A DNA stretch of 64,000 nucleotides, taken from positions 558,001 to 622,000 of the forward strand of contig NZ_JAHTMW010000002.1 of the NCBI RefSeq assembly GCF_026236535.1, given 5' to 3'. Shown one piece after another: positions 19,081 through 28,798 of the stretch. Origin of the DNA: Streptomyces sp. SKN60. GTDB taxonomy: Bacteria; Actinomycetota; Actinomycetes; Streptomycetales; Streptomycetaceae. The first letter of the stretch is position 1, and each line of letters starts with the position of its first letter. The position numbers and the translations under genes are program-made. Below the pieces are notes generated by a model. The model was not told the DNA's origin. It made no database searches and saw nothing but the letters and a program-made list of their open reading frames with translations.

Positions 19081-20013
19081 ATGACGAACGCCGAGACCGC
19101 CCCGTTCCAGTTCTTCCCCCTCCAGGTCGACCGGACGCGGCGGCTCGGCCCGTCCCTGGTCCGGGTCACCTTCACCGGCGACGACCTCGTCGGCGAGGAT
19201 CTGAAGGGCTTCGCCGCCGGGGGCCGCGACCAGTCGCTCTCCCTCTTCCTGCCGCACCCCGGGCAGGACGCGCCGGTGCTGCCGCCGCTCGACGACCCGG
19301 ACATGTACGCGATCCTGGGCGCCTACCGGGCGATGCCGCACGACGTGCGGGCCGTGATGCGCTCGTACACCGTCCGCGAGCAGCGCACCGCGCCCGACGG
19401 GCGCACCGAGGTCGACATCGACTTCGCGATCCACGAGGATGGCGGCCCGGCCTGCCGCTGGGCGCAGCGCGCCGAGCCCGGCGACCGGGTGGTCGTGCTC
19501 GGCCCGGCGGTGGCCGACAACACCGGCGTGCGCTTCCAACTCCCGGACGACGCCGACTCCGTACTGATCTGGGGCGACGAGACGGCCCTGCCGGCCGCCT
19601 CCGCGATCCTGGAGTGGCTGCCGGCCGAGACCCGCGCCCACGTGTACCTCGAAGTCCCCTGCTCCGGCGACCGCACGGAGTTCGCCACGGTGGCGGACGC
19701 GACCGTCACCTGGCTCGTACGGGAGGAGGGCGCGCCGTCCGCCCTGGAGGCGATCGCGGGCGCCGAACTGCCCGGCGAGAACCCGTACGTGTGGATCGCC
19801 GGCGAATCCGGCGCGGTGAAGGCGCTGCGCCGCCACTTCGTACGCGAACGCGGCCTGGACCGGCGGAAGGTGACCTTCGTCGGCTACTGGCGCAAGGGGC
19901 TGTCCGAGGACGCCCTGCGCGAGGTCCCGGACGAGACGGAGACGGACGCCCAGACGGACGCCCAGACGGACACCCAGACGGACGCTCAGACGGACGCCCC
20001 CTCGGCGGCGTAG
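19081..20013 (+). CDS. desF: Siderophore-interacting flavoprotein DesF (ferric-siderophore reductase)
   Basis: A 310-aa member of the siderophore-interacting FAD/NAD(P)H protein family (ViuB type), proposed to release iron from ferrioxamine by reduction. The flavin-binding RSYTVR motif lies near residue 94, and WGDETALPAASAILEWLP (~165-182) opens the nucleotide-binding half. Near the end are IAGESGAVKALRRHF and VTFVGYWRKG. The C-terminus ends in a D-(A/T)-Q-T repeat tail from a short DNA repeat at ~19940-20000. It directly follows desE and is followed by a strong terminator. Confidence 0.92.
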   Translation: MTNAETAPFQFFPLQVDRTRRLGPSLVRVTFTGDDLVGEDLKGFAAGGRDQSLSLFLPHPGQDAPVLPPLDDPDMYAILGAYRAMPHDVRAVMRSYTVREQRTAPDGRTEVDIDFAIHEDGGPACRWAQRAEPGDRVVVLGPAVADNTGVRFQLPDDADSVLIWGDETALPAASAILEWLPAETRAHVYLEVPCSGDRTEFATVADATVTWLVREEGAPSALEAIAGAELPGENPYVWIAGESGAVKALRRHFVRERGLDRRKVTFVGYWRKGLSEDALREVPDETETDAQTDAQTDTQTDAQTDAPSAA

Positions 20014-20033
20014 CGAACCGGACAATCGCCGAC

Positions 20034-20067
20034 AGCCCCTCGACTCAGCGGAGTCGGGGGGCTTTTT
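20034..20067 (+). terminator. Rho-independent terminator after desF
   Basis: A 13-bp stem (one G-T pair) with an AGCG loop followed by a T-run. It separates desEF from desABCD. Confidence 0.88.
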
Positions 20068-20078
20068 CGTACTCAAAA

Positions 20079-20097
20079 TTAGGTTAGGCTAACCTTA
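20079..20097. promoter_or_regulatory. Iron box upstream of desA
   Basis: TTAGGTTAGGCTAACCTTA is a near-perfect iron box 44 bp before the desA ATG. It should place desABCD under DmdR1-type iron repression. Confidence 0.9.
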
Positions 20098-20141
20098 CTT
20101 ACACCGACCGAGTCCGCTCTCGCTCCCGGAAGGGCCCCCAC

Positions 20142-21587
20142 ATGCGCTCCCACCTGCTCAACGACACGACGGCGGACGTCTACCGACGCTCCGTCACCGA
20201 AGGAGTCGAGCGGGTGGCGAGGAAACTCGCCACGACGCGCGGTCCGTTCACGGGCGTCACGCCCGCCGAACTCGCCCCCGTCGTCGACGCCGTCGACCTC
20301 GACAAGCCGCTCGGTGACGCCTCCGCCGCCCTCGACGAGCTGGAGGAGGTGTATCTGCGGGACGCCGTCTACTTCCACCACCCCCGCTACCTCGCCCACC
20401 TCAACTGCCCGGTGGCCATCCCCGCCGTGCTCGGCGAGGCCGTCCTCTCCGCCGTCAACTCCTCCCTCGACACCTGGGACCAGAGCGCCGGCGGCACCCT
20501 CATCGAGCGCCGGCTGATCGACTGGACGGCCGCCCGGATCGGTCTCGGGCCGCTCGCCGACGGCGTGTTCACCAGCGGCGGCACCCAGTCCAACCTCCAG
20601 GCGCTGCTGCTCGCCCGCGAGGAGGCCAGGACGACGGATCTGAAGAAGCTCCGGATCTTCTCCTCCGAGTGCAGCCACTTCAGCGTCCAGAAGTCCGCCC
20701 AGCTGCTCGGCCTCGGCCGCGACGCCGTCGTCCCGATCCCGGTCGACCGCACCAAGCGCATGCAGTCGGTGGTCCTCGCCGCCGAGCTGGAGGCCTGCCG
20801 CGCCGAGGGCCTGATCCCGATGGCGATCGTCGCCACCGCCGGCACCACCGACTTCGGTTCGATCGACCCGCTGCCGGAGATCGCCGCCCTGGCCGCCGAG
20901 TACGGCGCCTGGATGCACGTGGACGCCGCCTACGGCTGCGGACTGCTCGCCTCGCCGACCCGCCGCCACCTCCTCGACGGCATCGAGCACGCCGACTCGG
21001 TCACCGTCGACTACCACAAGTCCTTCTTCCAGCCGGTGAGTTCCTCCGCCGTCCTGGTCCGCGACGGCGCCACGCTGCGGCACGCGACCTACCACGCCGA
21101 ATACCTCAACCCGCGCCGCACGCTCGCCGAGCGCATCCCCAACCAGGTCGACAAGTCCCTGCAGACCACCCGCCGCTTCGACGCCCTCAAACTGTGGCTG
21201 ACCCTGCGCGTCATGGGCGCCGACGGCGTCGGCGGGCTCTTCGACGAGGTCTGCGACCTGGCCCGGCAGGGCTTCGAGCTGCTCGCCGCCGACCCGCGCT
21301 TCGACGTGGTCGTCGAGCCCCAGCTGTCCACCCTGGTCTGGCGCTACGTCCCCGAGAACGCCGGCTCGCCCGAGGAGATCGACCGGGCCAACCTGCACGC
21401 CCGTAAAGCCCTCTTCGCCTCCGGCGAGGCCGTGGTCGCGGGCACGAAGGTCGACGGCCGCCAGTACCTCAAGTTCACCTTGCTCAACCCCGAGACGACC
21501 GTGGCCGACATCGCCGCCGTCCTCGATCTGATAGCCGGCCACGCCGAGCAGTACCTGGGAGAGAACCTTGTCCACGCAGCCTCTTGA
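20142..21587 (+). CDS. desA: Lysine decarboxylase DesA
   Basis: A 481-aa PLP-dependent group II decarboxylase that makes cadaverine from lysine, the first step of desferrioxamine synthesis. PLP signs: [20 protein letters not shown] (~144-163), [21 protein letters not shown], and the Schiff-base Lys293 in [10 protein letters not shown]. Four-gene operon with overlaps desA/desB (20 bp), desB/desC and desC/desD (4 bp each); the operon follows an iron box. Confidence 0.95.
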   Translation: MRSHLLNDTTADVYRRSVTEGVERVARKLATTRGPFTGVTPAELAPVVDAVDLDKPLGDASAALDELEEVYLRDAVYFHHPRYLAHLNCPVAIPAVLGEAVLSAVNSSLDTWDQSAGGTLIERRLIDWTAARIGLGPLADGVFTSGGTQSNLQALLLAREEARTTDLKKLRIFSSECSHFSVQKSAQLLGLGRDAVVPIPVDRTKRMQSVVLAAELEACRAEGLIPMAIVATAGTTDFGSIDPLPEIAALAAEYGAWMHVDAAYGCGLLASPTRRHLLDGIEHADSVTVDYHKSFFQPVSSSAVLVRDGATLRHATYHAEYLNPRRTLAERIPNQVDKSLQTTRRFDALKLWLTLRVMGADGVGGLFDEVCDLARQGFELLAADPRFDVVVEPQLSTLVWRYVPENAGSPEEIDRANLHARKALFASGEAVVAGTKVDGRQYLKFTLLNPETTVADIAAVLDLIAGHAEQYLGENLVHAAS

Positions 21588-22839
21588 TTTCATCGGCATC
21601 GGTCTCGGTCCGTTCAACCTCGGCCTCGCCTGCCTCACCGAGCCCATCGCCGAACTGAACGGCCTCTTCCTGGAGTCCAAGCCGGACTTCGAGTGGCACT
21701 CGGGGATGTTCCTCGAAGGCGCCCACCTCCAGACCCCGTTCATGTCGGACCTGGTCACCCTCGCGGACCCGACCTCTCCGTACTCCTTCCTCAACTACCT
21801 GAAGGAGAAGGGCCGGCTGTACTCGTTCTACATCCGCGAGAACTTCTATCCGCTGCGCGCCGAGTACAACGACTACTGCCGCTGGGCCGCCGGCAAGCTC
21901 TCCTCGATCCGCTTCTCCACGACCGTCACCTCCGTCTCGTACGAGGAGACCGACGAGCTGTACGTGGTGACCACGGCCACCGGAGAGACGTTCCGGGCCC
22001 GCCGGATCGTCCTCGGCACCGGCACCCCGCCGTACGTCCCCGAGCCCTGCCGGGAGCTCGGCGGCGACCTGATCCACAACTCGCGCTACCTCCCGCACAA
22101 GGAGGAGCTCCGGAAGAAGAAGTCGATCACGATCGTCGGCAGCGGCCAGAGCGCCGCCGAGATCTACTACGACCTGCTGAGCGAGATCGACGTCCACGGC
22201 TACCGGCTGAACTGGGTCACCCGCTCCCCGCGCTTCTTCCCGCTCGAATACACCAAGCTCACCCTGGAGATGACCTCCCCGGAGTACGTGGACTACTTCC
22301 ACGCGCTGCCCGAGGAGACCCGCTACCGCCTGGAGTCGCAGCAGAAGGGCCTGTTCAAGGGCATCAACGGCGAGCTCGTCGACGGCATCTTCGACCTGCT
22401 CTACCAGAAGAACTTCGCCGGCCCGGTCCCCACCCGGCTGCTCACCAACTCCGCGCTGCGCACCGCCGCGTACGACGAGACGACGGGCACGTACACGCTC
22501 GGCTTCCGCCAGGAGGAGCAGGAGAAGGACTTCACGGTCGAGACCGAGGGCCTGGTCCTCGCCACCGGCTACAAGTACGCCGTCCCCGGCTTCCTCGCGC
22601 CGATCGGCGACCGGCTCCGCCGGGACTCCCAGGGGCGCTTCGACGTCGCCCGCAACTACGCGATCGACACCACCGGCCGCGCCGTGTTCCTGCAGAACGC
22701 CGGCGTCCACACCCACTCGATCACCTCGCCCGACCTGGGCATGGGCCCCTACCGGAACGCCTACATCATCGCCGAGATGCTCGGCGCCGAGTACTACCCC
22801 GTCGAGAAGACCATCGCGTTCCAGGAGTTCGCCGTATGA
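21568..22839 (+). CDS. desB: Cadaverine N-monooxygenase DesB
   Basis: A 423-aa FAD/NADPH N-hydroxylase of the lysine/ornithine monooxygenase family that makes N-hydroxycadaverine. FAD motif [12 protein letters not shown] at residues ~10-21, NADPH motif [16 protein letters not shown] near 190, and the C-terminal [13 protein letters not shown] substrate/FAD motif. Translation appears to begin at TTG 21568, with GGGAGAG upstream, overlapping the end of desA by 20 bp. No in-frame ATG or GTG fits better. Confidence 0.94.
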   Translation: MSTQPLDFIGIGLGPFNLGLACLTEPIAELNGLFLESKPDFEWHSGMFLEGAHLQTPFMSDLVTLADPTSPYSFLNYLKEKGRLYSFYIRENFYPLRAEYNDYCRWAAGKLSSIRFSTTVTSVSYEETDELYVVTTATGETFRARRIVLGTGTPPYVPEPCRELGGDLIHNSRYLPHKEELRKKKSITIVGSGQSAAEIYYDLLSEIDVHGYRLNWVTRSPRFFPLEYTKLTLEMTSPEYVDYFHALPEETRYRLESQQKGLFKGINGELVDGIFDLLYQKNFAGPVPTRLLTNSALRTAAYDETTGTYTLGFRQEEQEKDFTVETEGLVLATGYKYAVPGFLAPIGDRLRRDSQGRFDVARNYAIDTTGRAVFLQNAGVHTHSITSPDLGMGPYRNAYIIAEMLGAEYYPVEKTIAFQEFAV

Positions 22840-23387
22840 GCACCATCGGCACCATCGAGATCCGTCCGCTCGACCCCCTGACGGACGCCGAGCTGATCCA
22901 CCCCTGGGTCACCCACCCCAAGGCCGCGTTCTGGATGATGCAGGACCACCGGCTCCAGGACGTCGAGCGCGAGTACATGGCGATCGCCGCCGACCCGCAC
23001 CACGACGCCTTCATCGGCAGCGTGGACGGCGTGCCCGCCTTCCTCATGGAGCGCTACGACCCCGCGAAGGCCGAACTGGTCGGCCTGTACGAGCCGGAGC
23101 CCGGCGACGTCGGCATGCACTTCCTTGTCGCGCCCGTCGCGCCCGGCGACACCCCCGTGCACGGTTTCACCCGCACCGTGATCACCGCCGTGATGCGCGA
23201 GCTGTTCGCCGACCCGGCCACCGCCCGGGTGGTCGTCGAGCCGGACATCCGCAACACCGCCGTGCACGCGCTCAACGCGGCCGTCGGCTTCGTGCCCGAG
23301 CGGGAGATCGAGAAGCCGGAGAAGACCGCCCTGCTGAGCTTCTGCACCCGCGCCCAGTTCGAGACCGCCGTCGGAGCCTCCGTATGA
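22836..23387 (+). CDS. desC: Hydroxycadaverine acyltransferase DesC
   Basis: A 183-aa GNAT-fold acyltransferase of the IucB/RhbD type. It acylates N-hydroxycadaverine with acetyl- or succinyl-CoA to give the hydroxamate units of desferrioxamine. Visible features are [17 protein letters not shown] near the N-terminus, then a GMHFLVAP strand and a [20 protein letters not shown] core that binds CoA. ATG overlaps the desB stop (ATGA). Confidence 0.93.
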   Translation: MSTIGTIEIRPLDPLTDAELIHPWVTHPKAAFWMMQDHRLQDVEREYMAIAADPHHDAFIGSVDGVPAFLMERYDPAKAELVGLYEPEPGDVGMHFLVAPVAPGDTPVHGFTRTVITAVMRELFADPATARVVVEPDIRNTAVHALNAAVGFVPEREIEKPEKTALLSFCTRAQFETAVGASV

Positions 23388-25168
23388 ACCCCGTCACCGA
23401 CAGCCCCGTCGCCCACCTCACCCCCGAGCGCTGGGCCGACGCCAACCGCGCCCTGATCCGCAAGGGCCTCGCCGAGTTCGTCCACGAGCGGCTGCTCGAC
23501 CCGCGCGAGCTCGGCGACAGCCGCTACGCGGTGCTGAGCGACGACCGGCGCACCGAGTACCGCTTCACCGCCGACCGCTTCGCGCTCGACCACTGGCAGG
23601 TCTACCCCGAGTCGATCAGCCGGCACCGGGGCAGCGAGCAACTGCCGCTCGACGCCCTGCAGTTCGTCATCGAGCTGCGCGGCGCGCTCGGTCTGAGCGA
23701 CGAAATCCTGCCGGTGTACCTGGAGGAGATCTCCGCCACCCTGGCCGGTACGGCGTACAAGGCGACCAAGCCGCGTGTGAGCTCCGCCGAGCTCGCCCGG
23801 GCCGGCTTCCAGGCGATCGAGACCGGGATGACCGAGGGCCACCCCTGCTTCGTCGCCAACAACGGGCGGCTCGGCTTCGGCGTCGACGAGTACCGCGCCT
23901 ACGCCCCGGAGGCCGCGAGCCCCGTGCACCTGGTGTGGCTGGCCGCGCACCGCGACCGCACCACCTTCACCGCCGGCGCCGGCATCGACTACGAGACCTT
24001 CGTACGGGCCGAGCTCGGCGACGCGGCCGTCGACGGCTTCGCCGCGACCCTCGCCGCCCGCGGCCTGGACCTCGCCGACTACCTGCTGATCCCGGTCCAC
24101 CCCTGGCAGTGGTGGAACAAGATGGCGGTCACCTTCGCCGCCGAGGTCGCGCAGCAGCGCCTGGTGTACCTGGGCGAGGGGACGGACGCGTACCTGGCGC
24201 AGCAGTCCATCCGTACCTTCTTCAACTCCACCGACCCGGCCAAGCACTACGTGAAGACGGCCCTTTCCGTCCTCAACATGGGCTTCATGCGCGGCCTCTC
24301 GGCGGCCTACATGGAGGCCACGCCGGCCATCAACGACTGGCTGGCCGGTCTGGTCGAGGCCGACGACACCCTGCGCGCGGCCCGCTTCTCGATCATCCGC
24401 GAGCGGGCGGCGGTCGGCTACCGGCACCTGGAGTACGAGGCGGCCACCGACCGCTACTCCCCCTACCGCAAGATGCTGGCCGCGCTGTGGCGGGAGTCCC
24501 CGGTGCCGTCCCTGGCCGAGGGCGAGCGGCTCGCGACGATGGCCTCGCTGCTGCACGTCGACCACGCGGGCGCGTCCTTCGCGGGCGCCCTGGTCAAGGA
24601 GTCGGGCCTGGCCCCGGCGGCGTGGCTGCGGAAGTACCTCGACGCCTATCTGGTCCCGGTCCTTCACTCCTTCTACGCCTACGACCTGGTCTACATGCCG
24701 CACGGCGAGAACGTGATCCTGGTCCTCGACGAGCGGGGCGCGGTGGCGCGGGCGATCTTCAAGGACATCGCCGAGGAGATCTGCGTCATGGACCCGCAGG
24801 CGGTGCTTCCGCCGGCCGTGGAGCGGATCCGGGCCGAGGTCCCGGAGGACATGAAGCTGCTGTCCGTGTTCACGGACGTCTTCGACTGCTTCTTCCGCTT
24901 CCTCGGCGCGACGCTCGCGGCGGAGGGCGTCCTCGGCGAGGACGACTTCTGGCGCACGGTCGCCGCCTGCGTGAAGGACTACCAGGCGGGCAAGCCGGAG
25001 CTGGCGGACCGGTTCGCGCAGTACGACCTCTTCGCGGAGACCTTCGCGCTGTCCGCGCTCAACCGCCTCCAGCTCCGCGACAACCGGCAGATGGTCGACC
25101 TCGCGGACCCCTCGGGGGCACTGCAGCTGGTCGGGGACCTGGTGAACCCGATCGCGCGGTTCGCCTGA
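23384..25168 (+). CDS. desD: NRPS-independent siderophore synthetase DesD
   Basis: A 594-aa IucA/IucC family ATP-dependent synthetase that oligomerises and cyclises hydroxamate units into desferrioxamines. Motifs: GHPCFVANNGRLGFG (~147-161), HPWQWWNK, SIRTFFNSTDPAKHYVKTAL (ATP/substrate loop) and the C-terminal HGENVILVLDERG. It is coupled to desC by an ATGA overlap. A very strong terminator follows. Confidence 0.95.
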   Translation: MNPVTDSPVAHLTPERWADANRALIRKGLAEFVHERLLDPRELGDSRYAVLSDDRRTEYRFTADRFALDHWQVYPESISRHRGSEQLPLDALQFVIELRGALGLSDEILPVYLEEISATLAGTAYKATKPRVSSAELARAGFQAIETGMTEGHPCFVANNGRLGFGVDEYRAYAPEAASPVHLVWLAAHRDRTTFTAGAGIDYETFVRAELGDAAVDGFAATLAARGLDLADYLLIPVHPWQWWNKMAVTFAAEVAQQRLVYLGEGTDAYLAQQSIRTFFNSTDPAKHYVKTALSVLNMGFMRGLSAAYMEATPAINDWLAGLVEADDTLRAARFSIIRERAAVGYRHLEYEAATDRYSPYRKMLAALWRESPVPSLAEGERLATMASLLHVDHAGASFAGALVKESGLAPAAWLRKYLDAYLVPVLHSFYAYDLVYMPHGENVILVLDERGAVARAIFKDIAEEICVMDPQAVLPPAVERIRAEVPEDMKLLSVFTDVFDCFFRFLGATLAAEGVLGEDDFWRTVAACVKDYQAGKPELADRFAQYDLFAETFALSALNRLQLRDNRQMVDLADPSGALQLVGDLVNPIARFA

Positions 25169-25186
25169 CGGCAGGGCCAGGAGACC

Positions 25187-25233
25187 GGATGCCGGCCCCG
25201 GCGGAGTACGGTCCTCCGCCGGGGCCGGCATCC
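25187..25233 (+). terminator. Terminator of desABCD
   Basis: A 20-bp perfect stem with a 7-base loop (TACGGTC), 18 bp after the desD stop. Confidence 0.88.
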
Positions 25234-25315
25234 CCCCTCCGATCAGGCGATCACACGGTGTCACCGAGTGAATCCCGGCGACTACGCATCGTGGTTGTGC
25301 GAGCTTGGCCACGTG

Positions 25316-25939
25316 ATGACTCGAATCGCCCGCGGCCTCGCCGGCGCGGCCCTGGCCATGGCCCTCGCCGCGACGACCGCCTGCGGGGGAGGCGGAGATC
25401 CGGACCCGATCGATCCGACGGCGCCGACGACGGAGCCGACGGCGAGCCCCGAGCCGGACTCCGGAGACTCGATCGGGACCCTCTACCCGGGGAAGGGCGG
25501 GGGCGGTCAGGCCGCGCCCGCCCGTATGCCGACCGCCAAGGTGGGCGAGCCGAGGAGCGGGAGGATGAAGGTCAAGAACTCCTCGCGCGAGCCCATGAAC
25601 TTCGCACCTCCGCAGACGAGCGACGACGACCCCGAGGCGGGCGAGACGACGGCGGACCTCGGTACCTGCACCGGCACGCTGGCCCCCGACGAGTCGTGCG
25701 AGATGACCGTCCAGCACACCGCGTACCAGCCGGGGTCCTACACCGGAACGCTGACGGTCCAGACCTCGCAGGGGGAGACGCTCACCGTCCCCTTCTCCGG
25801 CGAGGCGGTCGAGGACTCCCCCACGGAGACGGTGTCGCCGTCGACGGAGACCCCGCTCCCCACCGAGCCGACCCCGACAGACACCCCGCTGCCCACCGAG
25901 CCGACCGAGACGGAGACCGACATCAAAACCGAGCCCTAG
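25316..25939 (+). CDS. Putative secreted lipoprotein with a beta-sandwich-like domain and Pro/Thr/Glu tail
   Basis: A 207-aa protein. An N-terminal signal (RIARGLAGAALAMALAAT) ends in TTAC-GGGG, a weak lipobox. After a Pro/Thr/Glu linker, residues ~75-160 read like an immunoglobulin-like (ASH/choice-of-anchor type) domain: VKNSS, GTCTGTLAPDESCEMTVQHT and GSYTGTLTVQTSQGETLTVP. The last ~50 residues are repeats of TPLPTEPT type. An earlier in-frame start at 25268 would break the signal, so ATG 25316 is chosen. It converges on the membrane protein gene and shares the stop tetranucleotide CTAG with it. Function unknown. Confidence 0.72.
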   Translation: MTRIARGLAGAALAMALAATTACGGGGDPDPIDPTAPTTEPTASPEPDSGDSIGTLYPGKGGGGQAAPARMPTAKVGEPRSGRMKVKNSSREPMNFAPPQTSDDDPEAGETTADLGTCTGTLAPDESCEMTVQHTAYQPGSYTGTLTVQTSQGETLTVPFSGEAVEDSPTETVSPSTETPLPTEPTPTDTPLPTEPTETETDIKTEP

Positions 25940-26859
25940 GGCGAGGTCAGCGCCACGCGCACCGTGTCGTCGTCGGGCAGCACGACCGTCTGGTAGTCCG
26001 CTTCCCGAGCCGTGTGGGAGACCAGGTAGAAACGGGAGGGGGACTTCACGAGCAGCCGGAATCCGGTGTACCGATGCCGGTACGGGCCCCTCTCGGCGCC
26101 CATGTCCTTGTACCCGATGCCGTGCGCGTCGTGCGTGATCGGGATGCGCGAATAGACCACCACGAGCAGGCTCGCCCGGCTCCCCCCTTCGATGACCCCC
26201 AAGGCCTCGCTCTTCGCCGAGTCGACGACGTACTGCGAAATGCCGAAGAACAGACTCATGGCGAGCAGCCCGATCAGCAGGGCACCGCCCGCGGTCCACA
26301 TCCGGTCGGCGGTCCCGTCGCGCCGCCGCGGATCGACGGCGATCCGCTGCAGACGCTGCTGCACGGCGAAGAAGGCCAGGGTGGCGCCGAGCGCCACGAG
26401 GCAGGGCGGGACGAACCGGGTGAACCACCAGCTGTCGGGGAAGGGCAGCGGAATCCGCCATCCGAAGAAGATCGGCAGTCCCAGGAGCGTCATGAGGAGG
26501 CCGCCGACGAGCAGCGCCCAGCACACCGTGCGGCGCCGCTGCTCCCTCCCGGGGCGGTCGAGCAGCAGGCCGACCCGGCCGAGCACGAGGACCACGACCA
26601 GCCCGCAGATCAGCAGGAACCACACCGGGCCGAAGATCGCCCTCGGACTCTTGGCCAGATAGGTCTGGACGGACAGCTGGAGGTCGGCCGCCGGTACACC
26701 GAAGGTCGCGTAGTAGGTGTCGGTGTAGACGCTGCCGAAGTAGTACAGCAGACCGATGACGATGGTCCCCGGCGCCACGATGTACGCCACCTTGTCGACG
26801 TACGACACCCTGGGCGGCGCGGGCGCCGGCCGGGACGGTTCCCCTGGCGGCACGGACAT
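25936..26859 (-). CDS. Integral membrane protein, unknown function
   Basis: 307 aa with about five hydrophobic helices (near residues 25-45, 78-97, 113-133, 148-166 and 190-212). A C-terminal extracytoplasmic or cytoplasmic domain of ~90 residues follows (KSEALGVIEGGSRASLLVVV, then YTGFRLLVKSPSRFYLVSH). The ATG at 26859 has GGAGA nine bases upstream. I do not recognise the family. Its TAG and that of the convergent lipoprotein gene are read from the same CTAG. Confidence 0.78.
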   Translation of the reverse strand: MSVPPGEPSRPAPAPPRVSYVDKVAYIVAPGTIVIGLLYYFGSVYTDTYYATFGVPAADLQLSVQTYLAKSPRAIFGPVWFLLICGLVVVLVLGRVGLLLDRPGREQRRRTVCWALLVGGLLMTLLGLPIFFGWRIPLPFPDSWWFTRFVPPCLVALGATLAFFAVQQRLQRIAVDPRRRDGTADRMWTAGGALLIGLLAMSLFFGISQYVVDSAKSEALGVIEGGSRASLLVVVYSRIPITHDAHGIGYKDMGAERGPYRHRYTGFRLLVKSPSRFYLVSHTAREADYQTVVLPDDDTVRVALTSP

Positions 26860-26943
26860 GCCGCAAGTCTCCGTACCGGCGCCCGCCCCCGCACCCAGAG
26901 CGCGCCACCTGGCCCATTCCCGGCCTGCGGGCTCAGCCCCGGC

Positions 26944-28572
26944 CTACACCCACGGCACCTGCGGCGAGCGGTAGTAGTCGATGCCGAGCGCGTCCAGCCG
27001 CGGCCCCTGCTGCGCGAGCCGCGCCCGGTACGCCTCCCAGTCGTGGGCGGCCGCCGGCGACCAGCCGAGTTCGGCGATGCCGGCCACCCGCGGGAAGGCC
27101 ATCCGGTCGATGTGGACGCCCTGCGAGACGGTCTCCGTCCACAGCGGCGCCTCGACGCCCGCGACCGCCACCTCGGGCAGCCCCGGCAGCAGCGCGCCCG
27201 GGTCCCAGTCGTACGAGCGCCGCACCTCGACGTAACCGGCCCAGGAGAGCCCGAGCGGGGTCTCCTTCGTGTACTTCATGTCGAGGTACGCCCGGTCGGC
27301 GGGCGACAGGATGATCCCGGTCCCGGCCCGCCCGGCCGCCGCGACCTGCGCCTTCTCGGCGGCCGGCGAGCGGTCGAGACCCCAGTACTGGACGAGCGCG
27401 CCGGGCGCGGACCGCGCCGCCGCCGAGGGCGCGGGCCGGGCACCGGTGAGCTGGTGCCAGCCGATGACGGTCTTGCCGTACTTCGCGACGAGCGGCTGGA
27501 CCCGGTCCATGAAGGCCACGTAGTCGGCGTGGCTGGTGGAGTGCGCCTCGTCGCCGCCGATGTGGAGGTAGCGGCCGGGGGTGAGTACGGCGAGCTCGCG
27601 GATCACGTCCTCCACGAAGTCGTACGTGCGGTCGTTCGGCACGCACAGCGAGCTGAAGCCGACGCCGGTGCCGGTGTAGAGCGGCGGGGCGGCGCGGTCG
27701 CAGTTGAGCTCGGCGTAGGAGGCGAGGGCCGCGTTGGTGTGGCCGGGCATGTCGATCTCGGGCACGACCTCCTGGTAGCGGGAGGCGGCGTAGCGGACGA
27801 TCTCCTGGTAGTCGTCCTTGCTGTAGGAGCCGCCGGGGCCGCCGCCGACCTGGGTGGAGCCGCCGTACGCGGCGAGCCGGGGCCAGGAGTCGATCGCGAT
27901 GCGCCAGCCCTGGTCGTCGCTGAGGTGCAGATGCAGGGTGTTGACCTTGTAGAGGGCGAGCTGGTCGATGTAGCGCTTGACCTGGTCGACGGTGAAGAAG
28001 TGCCGGGCGACGTCGAGCATCGCGCCGCGGTAGGCGAAGCGCGGGGTGTCGGTGACGGTGCCGCCGGCGATCTGCCAGGGCCCGGACTGCACGGTGCGCC
28101 GCTCGACGGCGGCGGGCAGCTGCTGGCGCAGGGTCTGTACGCCGCGGAACAGTCCGGCGGGGGCGCGGGCGGTGAGGGTGACGCCGGCGCGGCCGGAGCG
28201 CAGCTCGTACCCCTCGTCGCCGAGGGCGGTGGCGCGCCGGTCGATCCGCAGCAGGATGCCGCCGCGGGCCGCGTGGTCGTCGACGACGGGCAGCGGATAG
28301 CCGGTGGAGGGGCGGAGCACTCCGGCGAGGTAGCGGCCGATCGCGCGGGACTCGTGGTCGGCGGCGTCGACGCGGACGGCGGTGCGGTGGGTGAGGGTGT
28401 ACGGGGCGCCGCCGGGGGTCACGGCGGCGGGCGCCGGCACGACGTCGCCGAGCGGGCGGACGAGGGGTTCGGCGGCGGCGCCGGAGGCGGCTGCCCCGGA
28501 ACCGGAGGAGGCCACACCGGCGAGGAGCAGGGAGGAGAGCAGGAGGAGCGGAAGCGTTCTGCGCGGAGTCAC
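26944..28572 (-). CDS. Secreted beta-N-acetylhexosaminidase (GH20)
   Basis: A 542-aa enzyme that releases N-acetylglucosamine from chitobiose and similar ends. Signal peptide at ~4-22 (RRTLPLLLLSSLLLAGVASS), GH20b domain ~45-175 and catalytic barrel ~178-520. The catalytic pair D341-E342 lies in HIGGDEAHS; HLHLSDDQGWRI and PEIDMPGH are also GH20 markers. GTG 28572 is chosen for its GAAAGGGA site and because the signal peptide follows at once; an open frame to 28767 would run through the promoter. The DasR-type site upstream fits induction by GlcNAc. Confidence 0.93.
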   Translation of the reverse strand: MTPRRTLPLLLLSSLLLAGVASSGSGAAASGAAAEPLVRPLGDVVPAPAAVTPGGAPYTLTHRTAVRVDAADHESRAIGRYLAGVLRPSTGYPLPVVDDHAARGGILLRIDRRATALGDEGYELRSGRAGVTLTARAPAGLFRGVQTLRQQLPAAVERRTVQSGPWQIAGGTVTDTPRFAYRGAMLDVARHFFTVDQVKRYIDQLALYKVNTLHLHLSDDQGWRIAIDSWPRLAAYGGSTQVGGGPGGSYSKDDYQEIVRYAASRYQEVVPEIDMPGHTNAALASYAELNCDRAAPPLYTGTGVGFSSLCVPNDRTYDFVEDVIRELAVLTPGRYLHIGGDEAHSTSHADYVAFMDRVQPLVAKYGKTVIGWHQLTGARPAPSAAARSAPGALVQYWGLDRSPAAEKAQVAAAGRAGTGIILSPADRAYLDMKYTKETPLGLSWAGYVEVRRSYDWDPGALLPGLPEVAVAGVEAPLWTETVSQGVHIDRMAFPRVAGIAELGWSPAAAHDWEAYRARLAQQGPRLDALGIDYYRSPQVPWV

Positions 28573-28662
28573 AGACGGGTCCCTTTCGACGGGATGCCCG
28601 GCGGTACGCCCGGCGGGGCGTCCGACAGGCATGCGGCTGCGGGCGTGTGGCTGCGGGCTTTG

Positions 28663-28716
28663 CGTATCCGACGCATCTGACGTATCCGACGCATCTGACG
28701 TAGCTGACGTGTCCGA
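28663..28716. repeat. Six tandem 9-bp units (CGYRYCYGA) in the hexosaminidase leader
   Basis: Two perfect 18-bp units (CGTATCCGACGCATCTGA) and one degenerate unit resolve into six 9-mers of the form CGYRYCYGA. They lie between the predicted promoter and the GTG, so they would be in the 5' untranslated RNA. Confidence 0.85.
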
Positions 28717-28726
28717 ACGGTCACCA

Positions 28727-28755
28727 TGCGTACCCTCTGCCCCGTCGAGGGTCAA
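28727..28755 (-). promoter_or_regulatory. Predicted promoter of the hexosaminidase gene
   Basis: On the minus strand, TTGACC (28755-28750) and TACGCA (28732-28727) are spaced by 17 bp. The -35 overlaps the edge of the DasR-type site. Confidence 0.55.
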
Positions 28756-28769
28756 GGTGTAGACCAATT
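28754..28769. promoter_or_regulatory. DasR-responsive element (dre-like)
   Basis: The reverse strand reads AATTGGTCTACACCTT, close to the recalled dre consensus (A-TGGTCTAGACCA). It abuts the -35 of the hexosaminidase promoter, so DasR would repress until glucosamine-6-phosphate releases it. Confidence 0.75.
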
Positions 28770-28798
28770 AGCCCATCTGGCGGCGCGATCATGACCCC

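Noticed and set aside
23054..28680. Long open frames antisense or out of frame through desD and its neighbours
   Set aside because: No domain signatures; desC, desD, the membrane protein and the hexosaminidase in the other frames are well supported.
28573..28767. Longer N-terminus for the hexosaminidase
   Set aside because: It would translate the dre, the promoter and the 9-bp repeats. GTG 28572 has a ribosome site and is followed at once by a signal peptide.
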